Origin: Aquilaria yunnanensis
Lineage: Eukaryota > Streptophyta > Magnoliopsida > Malvales > Thymelaeaceae
Reading direction: 5' to 3'
Assembly: GCA_039654915.1 (NCBI GenBank)
Contig: CM077596.1
Location: 4,712,001-4,776,000, forward strand
DNA length: 64,000 nt
Shown here: piece by piece, positions 46,248-57,000 of the stretch
Layout: the number at the start of each line of letters is the position of its first letter
How positions within the stretch are numbered: position 1 is the first letter of the stretch
Notes under the pieces: generated by a model
Database searches by the model: none
Told to the model about the DNA's origin: nothing
Seen by the model: the letters and a program-made list of their open reading frames with translations, nothing else
Program-made: the position numbers and the translations under genes

Positions 46248-46376
46248 CAAAGGAATCTGGCAAAAATACTTAGCCAAAATTTTATCTATTGAGCCAAAGA
46301 GTGCTTACAGAGAAGAAAGTTGCTGAAAGACTACAAAAAAGAAGAAGAAAATGAAGACAAAAGGCCCTAGTACAAA

Positions 46377-48827
46377 CTAAGGAACCTCGGCGTCTTGAGA
46401 ACTGCCAGCCTCTGTGCTTTTATCAGCAGCCTTCGGCGCCGAGAAAGGAGGAGGCAGTTTCAAGTGCTCGATCTTGGACCAAGTCCACCGAGGCTCCTTC
46501 GGGATGTTCATGCCTTCCAGGAAGGAGAGGTCAAAATCTGGGAACTTCTGCAGAATTTGGTGCCGAGCAAGACAGAAGCCGTCTTAAAAGCCCAACTTCG
46601 TCATATCATCGGACTCCCGCTTCTTGACCGCCAAATCTGCATAGTCCTTCTCCAGATCCGCGTAATCCTTCTCCAGATCCTTAAGCTTTCTCTTCAATGC
46701 CTTCATCTTCTTCTTCTCTTCTGAAGGCTTCTTCAGAGAGGCGACCTCGGCTCCGAGCTGGGCCTTTTCCTCGAGCGTCTTCGCAAGGATTGCGTCAGTT
46801 ACTGACTTATCCTTTTGAATCGCTTCTACGGTCGAAGTCAGCTCCGCCATCCGAGAGCCGAGGTCGGAAAGTTTCTGGGAGGTGCCTTTCTCAAGTTCCT
46901 CTTTCTCTTTTATGAACCCCTCCCAAAGTTCAGCAATTTCCTTCTCCGAAGACTGCTTCAGCTGAGCATTATCGGCAGCCAACGCCGAACACTGGGCCTT
47001 CGTCTTGGTGTAAAGGTCCCAGAGTGACGCCCTCCGTTCTGTCTCTCGCGCCACCCGAACACGGAGCAACTCGGCATACCCCATCAGCTGCAAAAAAAAG
47101 CAAACAAAGGGAAAATGATGCTAAGTAAAAAGCAAAGGCGAAATTGGCACTAAGGAAATAGTGAAGCCTACCTGGGCGGTATGTTCAGTGAGTTTGGCGG
47201 CAAAAGAGATGTCGCCAGGGTAAGCCTCCGTAAGGGCCTTGTAAGAGGCCTTAGTAAAAACCCCTTTGCACATCTGCCTGGCCATCTCGGGACAGTCCTC
47301 GGAGTACATATTCATGTCTTCCGTGAACGTCCAGAAGGGCTCCTTCGGAACTTTCCCTGCTGGGACTTGGGCATCCCGAATGGCCCTTTTGCGGGCGTGT
47401 TCGGCAACCCAGTCAGGAGCGGCCACCTCCGCTGCGCAACAAAGCAGAAAAATTGGTTAAGGCCAGAAAACTCTTAAGGATTTACAAGAGAAAAAAGGTT
47501 CTTCGACAAAGTACAAGCCTGCTGGCACCTCGGTAACGTCATCGTCAAGAATTGACGCCGCCTCAGTAGAGATCCCCTTGCCTCTTATTTGGCGCCGTTC
47601 CTCGGCAGAAGGGGTCTCCTCCCCATCGCCCTCCAAAAGAGCATGCGAAGGCGTGGAGCTTTGAGGAACGACGTCGGTAGAAGGGACGTCGGCAGAAGGA
47701 ACCTCGGGCAAAGGGGCAGCAGGGTGTTCGGGCTCCTCGCCTACCTCCTCCGGAATTTGCGGAAGAGAGGAAGGAGCAGCTTTCTTTGCCCGTTTGGAAG
47801 GAGGCCAGCCCAAAGTCTGGTTCCGCCTCCGAGAGGCGGCCTTCTTTGTCTGTTCGCCCTTCTCGGCCTGCCCGGTAAAAAGAGCCTTGTAGAAGGCAGC
47901 CGCGTCATCGCCCATCTCTGAAAAAAGGAAGAGAAGATCAGTGTAAGTCCAAGATGAAATTATGAAGGAAAAAATGAGAAAGTAACTTACTCTCGTAAAA
48001 AGACTCATAAGTCTCTTTCCCCCGAAGGAGTTTCACGAGCCAAGAGTCCTTCCCCGAAGAAGCCGGTTTCGGCATATTGAGGTCTGTCACATGCTCCTTT
48101 ACCACCTTGAGTTCCCGAAGGACCTCTTCGGTCATAAGCCTCCAGTTGATCGAAAAGGGGTAAAGGGCACGAGGAGAGACCTCGGCAGCCCAGTCAGAGA
48201 CGGCCCGGCTGCGCCTGTCGAAGTCCTCAAAGATAGGTGCTACGTTAGCGTCTAGCAGTATCTTCGGGTCAACAACATCCATCTTGAGCCTCCCCTGAGC
48301 CCACTTGGTCGGGACGTGCGACCAAGCCTCCGACTTCTTCAGGAAAAAGAATTTTTGTTGCCACCCTCGCCAGCTGTCTTTGGTGGCGAAGGTGAACGTA
48401 TACTTTTTGCTCCCGGATCCCCGAGGTAGCATAAAGTAGAAGCCACCCTTCGGGACCACGAAGAGCTTGTAGTACTGAAGAAAAACTACAAAGTGAGGTT
48501 TTATTTTGAAAACGCCGCACATACAGAGGAAGGCATTGAAATAGCAGTACGAGTTCGGTGGGAGTTGGTTAACGGCAATGCCACGGAAGTTGCAGAACGC
48601 GCTAACCATCTCCGGGGGGGGGGGGGATACCGAAGTCCGGCCTTCAGTTGGGCTCGGAAAACGGTGATTTCATCACTTCGGTTGGAGAAAGCAAATTGGT
48701 CAGGACGGGGCAACCTCGTCACAGAGTAAGAGGGTAAGAAAAACTTTTTCTTCCACTTCGCTAGTTTTGCCGCAGTAGTGCAGCAAGGGTGAGAAAGAAG
48801 AGGTTGCCAACTCTCGAGAACAGGCAT
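46377..48827 (-). pseudogene. Antisense gene (aORF) of element B, four exons
   Basis: Opposite to gag-pol. Exon 1 is 48827-47991 (start MPVLESWQPLL), exon 2 47917-47519, exon 3 47431-47172 and exon 4 47087-46377. Introns are 73, 87 and 84 nt: GTAAGT...TTTTTTCAG, GC(TTGT)...TTGCGCAG and GTAGGC...TTTTGCAG, in phases 1, 1 and 0, all joining compatible frames. Exon 1 holds the core PPNSYCYFNAFLCMC and FATKDSWRGWQQKFFFLKK; exon 2 is acidic/proline-rich; exon 4 is a predicted coiled coil (KRKLKDLEKDYADLEKDYAD). Two defects: a 13-G run (48614-48626) shifts exon 1's frame, and a TAA (46584-46586) interrupts exon 4. Extra antisense ORFs are known in Tat elements; function unknown. Confidence 0.7.
48614..48626. 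repeat. 13-base G homopolymer in exon 1 of the antisense gene
   Basis: Frames upstream (FRAQLKAGLRYPPPP) and downstream (MVSAFCNFRG) of this run belong to one domain but differ in register. Either real slippage in the element or a sequencing/assembly length error in the run. Confidence 0.85.
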
Positions 48828-49618
48828 GATGAAAACGAGTTCGGGAAAAACAAAGAAGAATCTTTGAAAAAAGCAGAAGGACTAAAACCCACCAAAGGTC
48901 TTGCCGGAATCTGGATTCCTGGAAGCCATCGTGAAAAGTGGTCGGAAAAACGCCTGAAAAAGGAGAACCGCCGTGGAAAATCCGGAGAGAATTGGAAGGC
49001 AAAAGAAAGCAAAAGCAGAAGAAGAAAGAAGGTTATGACAGGACTGATATATATAGGCTGAGAAGGCCAGGAGAACCGTCGTCATTAGTACCCCTCGGAA
49101 GGCGAAGCGTCGCCATAACTGCTATGAGCGCCTGAAAAGTCGCGCCAGCCGCACTCAGTGCATTCTTACCCAATAAAAGTGTGCCATGTGTCGGTCATCG
49201 TGCAGCAAACGTGCCACGTGTCGACCATCACGTTGAGCACGCCCTCTGACACCGTTTGGTCTAGAGGCGCCGCCCTAGACTGACTCTGCTGGATACAGGA
49301 CGCGACGCAGGAACAGACCTATAAAGGCAAAAAAGTAGGTTACCTCGAAGACACCAAAAGACAGCCTGTGACTTCGGGAAAAACTTCTATCTTCGGTACA
49401 AGGTTATCATATTTCCCCTCGCCACAAGGACACCAAGAGACAGCCTGTGACTTCGGGCAAAAGGTGTATCTTCGGCACAGGGACAGCCTATCTTCTCGCG
49501 CCTCGAGGACGCAAAAATGCTGCCCATCGGTACAAGCAGAAGAAGGCGTCTTCGGCACAGATATCACAACCACAGGACCCGAAAACCGATGAACCGAAGT
49601 TTCTCACTTCGGCTTTTC
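48828..49618. other. Leader/promoter side of the antisense gene and 3' end of element B interior
   Basis: No gene-pol coding. 49,348-49,500 contains two copies, about 79 bases apart, of a phrase with GACACCAARAGACAGCCTGT. The words CTTCGG and CCTCGG are frequent. GTGCCAYGTGTCG occurs twice near 49,180-49,225. Confidence 0.5.
49048..49055 (-). promoter_or_regulatory. TATA-like box of element B's antisense gene
   Basis: TATATATA, about 220 bases upstream of the antisense ATG at 48827 and read toward it (AGCCTATATATATCAG). Only the TATA motif and distance support it. Confidence 0.4.
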
Positions 49619-49631
49619 GGAGGAGGGCCTG
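49619..49631 (+). other. Polypurine tract of element B
   Basis: GGAGGAGGGCCTG directly before the 3' LTR. Purine-rich except for the final CCT, acceptable for a PPT-adjacent stretch. Confidence 0.6.
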
Positions 49632-50603
49632 TGATAGCCAAAGGCTATTGCCTCCTCGGTAGTAACTCCCTACCATAATATTGGCCAAGGAGTCTGATGT
49701 CACCCAAGAGAGGATCTTTTTACTGACCTCGGAAGGTGCGAAGTCAAACACTATGAGCTCGAGACTTCGGTTAGCTCGTCAGGAATTCCGAGGACAACAC
49801 CGTCTCCATCGAGGGGCCAAACTGACCGCCTTCGGGTAAGAGAGCCATCTCTCTGAAGCAAGGAAGAATCTCCCCGAAGGCAGAGGCCCCGAAGAGGATC
49901 TTCCCCGAATAAGAAACACCTGAACAAGGGAATCCCCTAACTATGGGTGTGAGTCCCGAAGAAGGTGTTCATCAAGGGAACTCCCAGAACTATGGGATAG
50001 ATCCCGAAGGAGGTGCTCGCACCAAAGGACGGATAGAATCCGAAGAGGGTGCACCCACCGAAGGGCGACCTCGCCCAGGGGACCTCGGGAGTACGGTATG
50101 AGCATTTAAGGAGCCTCTGACATGTCGCCCACAAGCCCTACACGTCACATCTGAACGGCGAACTGACACGCCGCAGCTGCCCCAGTCCTGACACAACCCG
50201 TCCGGGTCCAGGGCTAAAGGAGGCTGCAAACGGCTGCCTGTCCCCTAGGTCCAAAACTACAGATCAAATCCGACCGAACACGTGTCATGATCTGAACGGA
50301 CCAGCTACTCCTATAAATACTAGAAAATGGGACTGGGCAAAGGTTGGGCATTTTCCTCCCTCTGAGAAAACACAAAACAGGCAAGACACTTGGTCCCTTA
50401 GTGTTCTTCCTCCACTTTCACTCAGAAAACTGACTTGGGCGTCAGAGGGTCCTCCCCGGAAAAGCAAACCGGGGACCTCCTAACCTCTTCTTTGAGCTTT
50501 TCAGGCACACTCAGCTGGGAAACCAGAGCTCCAGGCGCTCGCCTCCTCAGGAAGTCTCTCCACCTGTCGACATGACAGCAAACGAAGATGCCTTTGGGCA
50601 TCA
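49632..50603 (+). repeat. 3' LTR of element B
   Basis: 972 bp, same length as the 5' LTR. About 20 substitutions and no indel by eye; most are transitions. Followed by GTGCC (50604-50608). Confidence 0.95.
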
Positions 50604-50608
50604 GTGCC

Positions 50609-51800
50609 CATCCTAACCAAGCCTCAATGCTCCATGCTTTAGATTTCTTCCCATCAGTTTCCCTGTAACAAGAATCATTCCTGCTACCTAGATCTCATTT
50701 TTCATACTTCCATCATGGACTAGAGCTAGTCATTATTTGAAAGCTCTTAAGTAGACTCAGGCATCTTTTTTAAATTCTTCTAGGACATCTAAACTTTCTT
50801 TTAGCAATTTATCATTTTTTTCAAAATTAAACGCGAAGACCTTATGGGTAGGGTGCTCAATTTCAACAGGTATGAGTGCCTCTATTCCATAAACCATAGC
50901 AAAAAAGATTTCTCCTGTTGACCTTCGAGGTGTCATTCTATAGCCCTACAGAACACTGGATAACTCTTCTACCCATTTTTCATTGTCCTCATTTAGTTTT
51001 TTCTTTAGTCCCTCTTTTATGGTCTAGTTGGTGACCTCAACTTGGCCATTTGCTAGGGATGGGCCACAGGTGCAAAGTAAAGATGGATGCCCTTGGTTTC
51101 TACAAATCTATACACCTGTTAGTTATTGAATTTCTTGCCATTGTCTATTATGATAGCTCGACGGCACGCAAATTAACAAATTATATTCTTCCATAAAAAA
51201 ATTTATGATTTGAGGGGTTGTTAATGTTGTCAAGGGTTCTGCCTCCATAGTGAAGAAATCAATGGCCACTATGTAATACTTCACTTGTCAAGGTGTTATG
51301 CGGAGCACACCAATTAAGTCAAGGCCCCATATAGCAAAGGGTCCCGGCTCAACTATAAGTGAAGCATCAGAAGATGGCAAGCTTTAGATCCAAGAATTAA
51401 GCTGATAAGAGTGGCATCGTTGAATGAATTTTTTAGCATTTCTACAAATTATTGGCCAAAACTATCCTTGCTTTAATATTTTATGGGGTAAAGAATCTTG
51501 GTGGATTTTTCTGATGATTTCCTACCCTCCTTGGGGAGTGAGGCATCTTTGTAGGGGTAAAGTGAACCCTTATTTGAATAACTCACATCCAAAGATGGTG
51601 AACCTTCCTGGTCATATCCTTATCCTTCTTCGTTGCTCGGGCAACCCATTTAAGGTCCCGATTCTAAGATATAGTTGTATCGACTATCTCCAATCATCCT
51701 CAAGGGCCTGGTGGTCTAAGATATGGATTGATGGTTCCATTAGATCTTCCATCAAGTCCTTTTCTCGGCCTTTTGATAAAGCATTGGCCCTCGCATTCTA
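50609..51800 (-). pseudogene. Integrase core of element A
   Basis: Minus-strand blocks across frames: IIDNGKKFNN (second catalytic D) near 51,150, YFAPVAHP near 51,070 and a TNRT-like stretch with stops near 51,010. A decayed ...PIRSSRL stretch near 50,820 follows. The N-terminal zinc module and first D should lie around 51,400-51,750, but I could not fix them. The frame is cut at 50,608 by element B; the last codons are at 39,335-39,450. Many stops. Confidence 0.65.
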
Positions 51801-52480
51801 GGCCATTCAAATTTTATGGACCTACATGAGGTCAAATATTTGCATTAAATTTTAACTAAACTCAAGTACTTACAAAAAGTTCAATCTTTGGCTCCTGCAA
51901 CTCTTGTGGCTTGGCTAACGATCAACTATGACCCACTATATATTTGCAAATGTTGTACCCCTACTAGACTAACTATTCATAGTCCTGTTAGAAAGGTCAT
52001 GTACTCTACCACGTTATTAGTAATGGTAAATTGAAACTTTATTCTGAGCATGGCCTTCATACTAATTAGTCCTCATAATACAACTTTAGCACCTTAGTAT
52101 TCTGGTGACACTCCATGAACATACATCTCCCAAGGTAAGATATCATGCTAGTATTTTTCTTTAGTATTTTATCCCAGCATCATCCTTGTTACAAAATCAG
52201 CCAATATTTGACCTTTTTTTGTCTCTCTTGGGTTAATATTGGATGTCAAATTCTCCTAGCTCGATGCCCCACTTGGCTAACCTTCCAAATTCATTTGGTT
52301 CTTAAAGGACATCTCTAAGGGGTAATTCCATTCGTGCAATGATTTTGTGTTTTTGAAAATATGGCCTCAGCCTCCTAGATGCCACTATGAGGGCAAAGAT
52401 GACTTTTTAGAGGATGGGATATAGTGATTTTGCCCTTTGGAAAGCTTGGTTAATGTAGTATATGGGCCATTGTTCGGGCT
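51801..52480 (-). pseudogene. RNase H region of element A
   Basis: Minus-strand fragments PLILYLLVIEGSINAILVKE (about 52,540-52,480), PIYYINQAFQRAKSLYPIL, IVASRRLRPYFQKHKII and RLAKWGIELGEFDIQY (about 52,260) match the RT-linked RNase H layout of element B. The second RNase H probably lies at 51,800-52,200 but is too decayed to outline with motifs. Confidence 0.6.
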
Positions 52481-53710
52481 CCTATTCCTTGACAAGAATA
52501 GCATTGATTGAGCCTTCTATGACTAATAAATACAAGATGAGAGGCTCGTCAGGCCTCAACTGCTTTAATGTGGGGAGCCATCCTAAGTACTCTTTCATTT
52601 GCTTAAAGGCCTTTTGGCAATTCTTTGTCCTCTCAAACACCACGTGGAAGAAGGGTCAGCAATGATCCTTGAAGTGGGACACAACATGCCTTAGGGCAGT
52701 CAGCCTTCCTGTGAACTTTTGAACATCCTTCTTATTCTAGGGGGTCAAGCTTTGCTAATATTCCTTTAATTTTATTAGGGTTAGCATTGATCCCTCTCTT
52801 GGAGGCCATATATCCTAAAAACTTGCCCACTCTGACCTTAAAAGCATGTTTCTCTAAGGATTCAACCTTATATTAAACTGTCTTATTCTCTAGAAAGTTT
52901 CATTCAAGTCATAAAAATGATGGTCTATCACCTTGCTCTTGACAATCATATCATCCATGGAAACCTCCATATTTCACCAAAACTGTTTAGCAAATTTTTT
53001 TTTCATGAGGCATTGGTAAGTAGCTTCTGCATTATTCAGGCTAAAGGGCATTCTTTGCTAACAATACATGGCTTTCTCCTATGGTTAAAGTTGTCTTCTT
53101 TTCATCTTCAAGGTTCATTCAAATCTGGTGATAACCACTAAAGGTATCAATAAAGGGTAAGATTTTGAATTCTACAGTGGCATCAAATAGTTGGTCGATG
53201 GCTACAACAGAAATGGATCCATGGAATAAGAATTGTTCAGGTTCGTGTAATCAATGCACATATGCCATTCCTCATTCTCTTTCTTCGTGAGGACCATGTT
53301 TGCTAGCCATTCAGGTTATTGTACTTTGTAGAGAATTCCACCCTTCAATAATCTTTTAACTTCCTTTCCAAAATAGTCTTTTCTCTTCAATGCCATATTT
53401 TGTTTCTTTTGTTGAACTAGTCGAGCAGAGGGGTTAACTTGTACATTATGAGTGATAATCTCAGGATCTATGGTTGGCATATCACTGGAGGACCATGCAA
53501 AAACATCCATATTAGTTTGCAAGAATTTGGTAAATAATCTCTTTACCTCAGGAGGAATGTCCCTACCGATTTTCACATTTTTATTGGGTGCCAATCCACT
53601 TTTTTCAAGTCCTTAGACAAAGGACACACTGGGATCATTATCATGAGGGTCATCTTTCCCTCTTCTTTGACTCTGCTAAATCTTTTTTAGCACTCCTTGG
53701 ACCTTGTAAG
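52481..53710 (-). pseudogene. Reverse transcriptase of element A
   Basis: The longest open part is 53594-53316 on the minus strand (KRLFTKFLQTNMDVFAWS, DMPTIDPEIITHNVQV), the region just before RT proper. Then PEWLANMVLTKKENEEWHMC (about 53,310), PFSLNNAEATYQCLMKK (about 53,050), VSMDDMIVKSKV (about 52,960), LNPEKHAFKVRVGKFLGYMA (about 52,850) and DVQKFTGRLTAL. The catalytic box has MDD where YVDD/YIDD is usual, so Tyr is lost while both Asp remain. Several stops. It is bounded at 53,710 by the solo LTR insertion. Confidence 0.75.
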
Positions 53711-56454
53711 TGTAATGCCCGGAAAATCCAAACTGATTAGGTCCCGGGGTAAGTGGATTGGGAGCCAAAGAATTTTCCTAATTTGGGAATTTAGCTGAAT
53801 TAATGTGAGGGGACATTAAATTAAGTGTTAAGGATTCATGAAATTAAGCTTGGCTTAGGCCAAGAAAAATAATGGTGAAAATGGTGGATTTCAAAGATAA
53901 AGGACTCAATTGAACAAAGGAATTGTTGTAAGTTGGGCTCAATTGCCCAAATTCTAAAGATTGGAGGACTAAGTGGGGAATTGACCCATTTTCATGGCCT
54001 TGGATGCCATGGCTAGCCATGTCCATTCAAAATAATATATTTTATGCCACCTCCACCTCCACCCACACCTCCACTCACCTTTGTCCCCCACCTTCACCAC
54101 TTCATCATTTAACTTCACCAACTCTTCCAATTTGTCCCCCCACTTTGTCTCCCACTTCCCATTTGAATTATTACTCCACTAAGGCATTATTCCCACCCAT
54201 TTTGGACACCCATAACCGTACATACACTCCCCCATTCAACAAAATACATTTCTTCACTCATCTCACCTCATTTAAGCCATTTCACTCTCTTTCTTCAATC
54301 TCTCTCTACAAACTCTCTCTCCCTTCTCTCTAGTTTTGGCCAACACTTGTTCTTCTCTCCAAGAACATTTCTAACTCTTCTCCTTCCTCCAAAAATTCTG
54401 CCATCACTAGAAATCACCCTTCCATAAATTAAAACCAAGTGTTCTTGGTGGAATTCATGCTCTAAACACCCAAAGAGCAAGAATCAAGTAAAAGATTCAA
54501 AGAAAACCAAGGAGAGAAATTCGGCCATCTTCATTTCTTAGAGGTTTTGAACTCTTCTCAAGGATTTCTTTATGTATATGAGCTTCTAAGCTCATTGGGA
54601 GGAAGAATCAAGAAGAAAATTTGAAGAACATCAAGCACACAAAATTCGGTCTCACCTCCTAGTCGAGGTTTCCTAAGTGTGAACCAAGTATTCTTGGTAT
54701 TTTGATTTCTTTAAGATAATTACCAAGTGTTCTTGGTATTTTATGGATTACTAATTTATTTGGCCATTTTGGTTCTTGTGCTAGAAAATCATTTCTAGAA
54801 ACCAACAAGCGAGGAAATCGAAGGAAAACAAGCTTCTAAGAAGCTTTCGGTATTGGTAAGGATTCCTATACTCTTTGAGTATTCGGGCCCCTAGGTGATG
54901 GTCAAAGAACCATATGATCCTAGGTGTGCTAAGAGGGCATAAGTTAAATTATTGCTTCGGCAATTCTGTATCGCTCATGAGCTAAGTTAAGTAAGCAAGC
55001 ATTATGGGCTAGGATTTAAGTAGGCCACCTTAAATTCCTATGCTAAGTGAGATCTCCGAAAATGAAAAGTATGTGAAATTAATAAAATGAAACTTGAGGG
55101 ATGCTTGCTGCCCTTCTGTAAATCAAGGTGTTAAGTGGCGTGTGTTTGTGTGCTTCTATGAATTTGTTGTGCATGCTAACCCCCGATTTCGATTATTATT
55201 GTATATACATGTATCTTTGTGTTTTCTTTGTCTTTATGTTTTCTTTGCAGGATTTTTGGAATATTTATTGCCATTACATTCTTGGCATATGTTAGGCCAT
55301 AAAGGCCATATGTTAGGCTTTGGAAGCCATACGGAATCCTTATTGAGATTTAAATCTCACCCGCCCTACTCTACCTTTGTAGGAAAAAGTGTGCTCGAAA
55401 GATTGAGCTAAGAGTCCTAAGTACTCTTTCTGTGGTGTTGAGGTTGAGTATGTAAATACTATTTGCTCAATTTATTCTAAGTATTTACCTTTAGTTGCTT
55501 GAAAATCAAGCTAATAAAATGTGGACTTTGTGTGCAGGACTACGAGTCTAGAAACTGTGGGAACAACGTCTTAAGGTGGATAATTAGTGTTCCTTGGCAC
55601 TATGATTTATGGCTTGATTTTAAGCATGTAATTTTTTGGTCTAAGTTTAGTGACCAAATTATGGACTTAGTTAAAATTCGGCCAAACTTGATTTTGGGCT
55701 TGTAAGATGGACTATGGACACTTTGGGTGCTTTTATTGCTTGGTGGACTTACCAAGGCCTATGCATGTTTTATGGAAGTATGATTTTCATGAAAATCGGA
55801 AGCATGTATAAATTGGGCTTAAATGCATGTTTTGGGCTTAAATAAGAAATTAGAAAATTTGAATATATTCTTGGTTAATTTTGGGCCATATGCATGTTAA
55901 GTATGGAAAAGGCCCATAAGCCCATGTTTATGTTGAAAGCATGCTATGTTTGGTTTTGTATGCGCACTCAAAGAAAAACATGCAAATAAACTTGGAGAAG
56001 CATGAAATTGGATGCATGTGTAAAGATTGGCTAATAAGGAATTCAAGTGCACGTACGTGAATTAATATATGCCTAAGCATTAGTTGCATCTAAAGGCATT
56101 AAGTGATTATGTGCACTAGTGAACACCAAAACACATAAGCATGCAAACCATATGCATGAAAATAAGTTTTCAAACTTAAGTTGGTGTTTTGGATGCCATG
56201 CATAATCTTGGCTAAAGCTTGGTAAATACCATGAAAATGAACACATGAAATCCACATAGGTGCTAGTTTGTTTCCAAGAGCACTTAAACTTAAACCTTTA
56301 ATAAGAACATAACAAGCTAGTACTAGTAAGTATCCTGGGGTTCGTGCCCATAAGTCTTAGTGAGTAATAAAAGTCCCTTCAGTTTAATTAAACTTCCGCT
56401 GCATGTTTTAGATAATTGGGCCCGGATGGGCCAGGGGCAGTTTAGGGCACGACA
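53711..56454. mobile_element. 2.7-kb solo LTR inserted in element A pol
   Basis: Starts TGTAATGCCCGG and ends GGGCACGACA, flanked by a perfect 5-bp duplication GTAAG (53706-53710 and 56455-56459). TGTAAYGCCC...GGGCRYGACA ends are typical of some large plant gypsy LTRs. No gag or pol inside, so a solo LTR formed by LTR-LTR recombination is likely. A CT-rich stretch (54,240-54,350) and a CCACCTCCACC stretch (54,045-54,085) lie in the first quarter. Orientation cannot be set from the symmetric ends. Confidence 0.85.
54434..54737. repeat. Three copies of the inverted motif ACCAAG-N4-CTTGGT
   Basis: At 54434-54449, 54683-54698 and 54722-54737. Spacers are TGTT, TATT and TGTT. Each is a 6-bp palindromic pair. 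They lie within the 2.7-kb solo LTR. Confidence 0.9.
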
Positions 56455-57000
56455 GTAAGCTTGCCATAAACCTTCATCGCAATGAGGCTTGGTTAACATG
56501 CACAATTTCATCTCTTATGGGAGTTACAAAAACCATTGCTAGCCATCTAATATCAAATCAAATATAGAATTGTAACTGTTCAGGGCTTCCAATAATCTAA
56601 TAATAGCATTGTATGATGATAGGATGTCTAAGACAAAAAAATCATATGTGTGGGAGTCACATATAGTTCTTCCATTTTCCTTTATGCTCATCAGCATAAG
56701 GGGCTTTCTAACCATTCTAAATGTTGGCACTTTATCTCTCCTGAGTCCATATGTGGGCTCTAAGACACACGTTAGTGAGGATATCTAGAATTTGATTGTT
56801 TCCCGCATATCAAGAAAAAGAATGTTAAAGTTGGCTCCTATATCCAAGAAAACCCTTTCAACGTTAAAGTTATTAATCCTTATCGTGATAAGAATTGTAT
56901 CAACATAAGGGGCCAATATGCATGATCCATCTAGCCATGTCAACACATTACTAGCATCAATTATCTCCAATTGGGTGATCTCCCACTCTTAACACTTTCA
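56455..57000 (-). pseudogene. Protease of element A
   Basis: A minus-strand open piece 56970-56785 holds VERVFLDIGANFNILFLD, the retropepsin box with D-I-G-A in place of D-T/S-G-S/A. A second piece, 56730-56539, reads SSYNAIIRLLEALNS, equivalent to SSYNAILGRQ of element B. Element A's pol is interrupted just downstream of this by the solo LTR, which separates protease from RT. Confidence 0.7.

Larger units (their letters stand above)
39451..50603 (+). mobile_element. Element B: young Ty3/gypsy Tat-lineage retrotransposon nested in element A
   Basis: LTRs 39451-40422 and 49632-50603, both 972 bp, TGATAGCC...GGCATCA, flanked by GTGCC at 39446-39450 and 50604-50608. They differ at about 20 positions by eye (near 2%), so insertion is recent relative to everything else here. 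The order is PBS, gag, protease, RT, RNase H, second RNase H, integrase, 55-bp tandem repeats, antisense gene, PPT. The second RNase H after the RT-linked one and the antisense gene are hallmarks of the Tat lineage. Four in-frame stops in gag-pol make this copy non-autonomous. It is GC-richer than its surroundings. Confidence 0.95.

Noticed and set aside
45965..46263. Minus-strand repetitive frames over the 55-bp array
   Set aside because: Period 55 is not a multiple of 3, so the repeated peptides arise from different frames of one repeat. Not a protein repeat gene.
47181..47477. Plus-strand frame of 98 codons
   Set aside because: Opposite to exon 3 of the antisense gene and spanning one of its introns; no domain of its own.
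54004..54333. Plus-strand frame of 109 codons rich in Pro/Ser/Thr
   Set aside because: Low-complexity CT-rich part of the solo LTR, with no family match.
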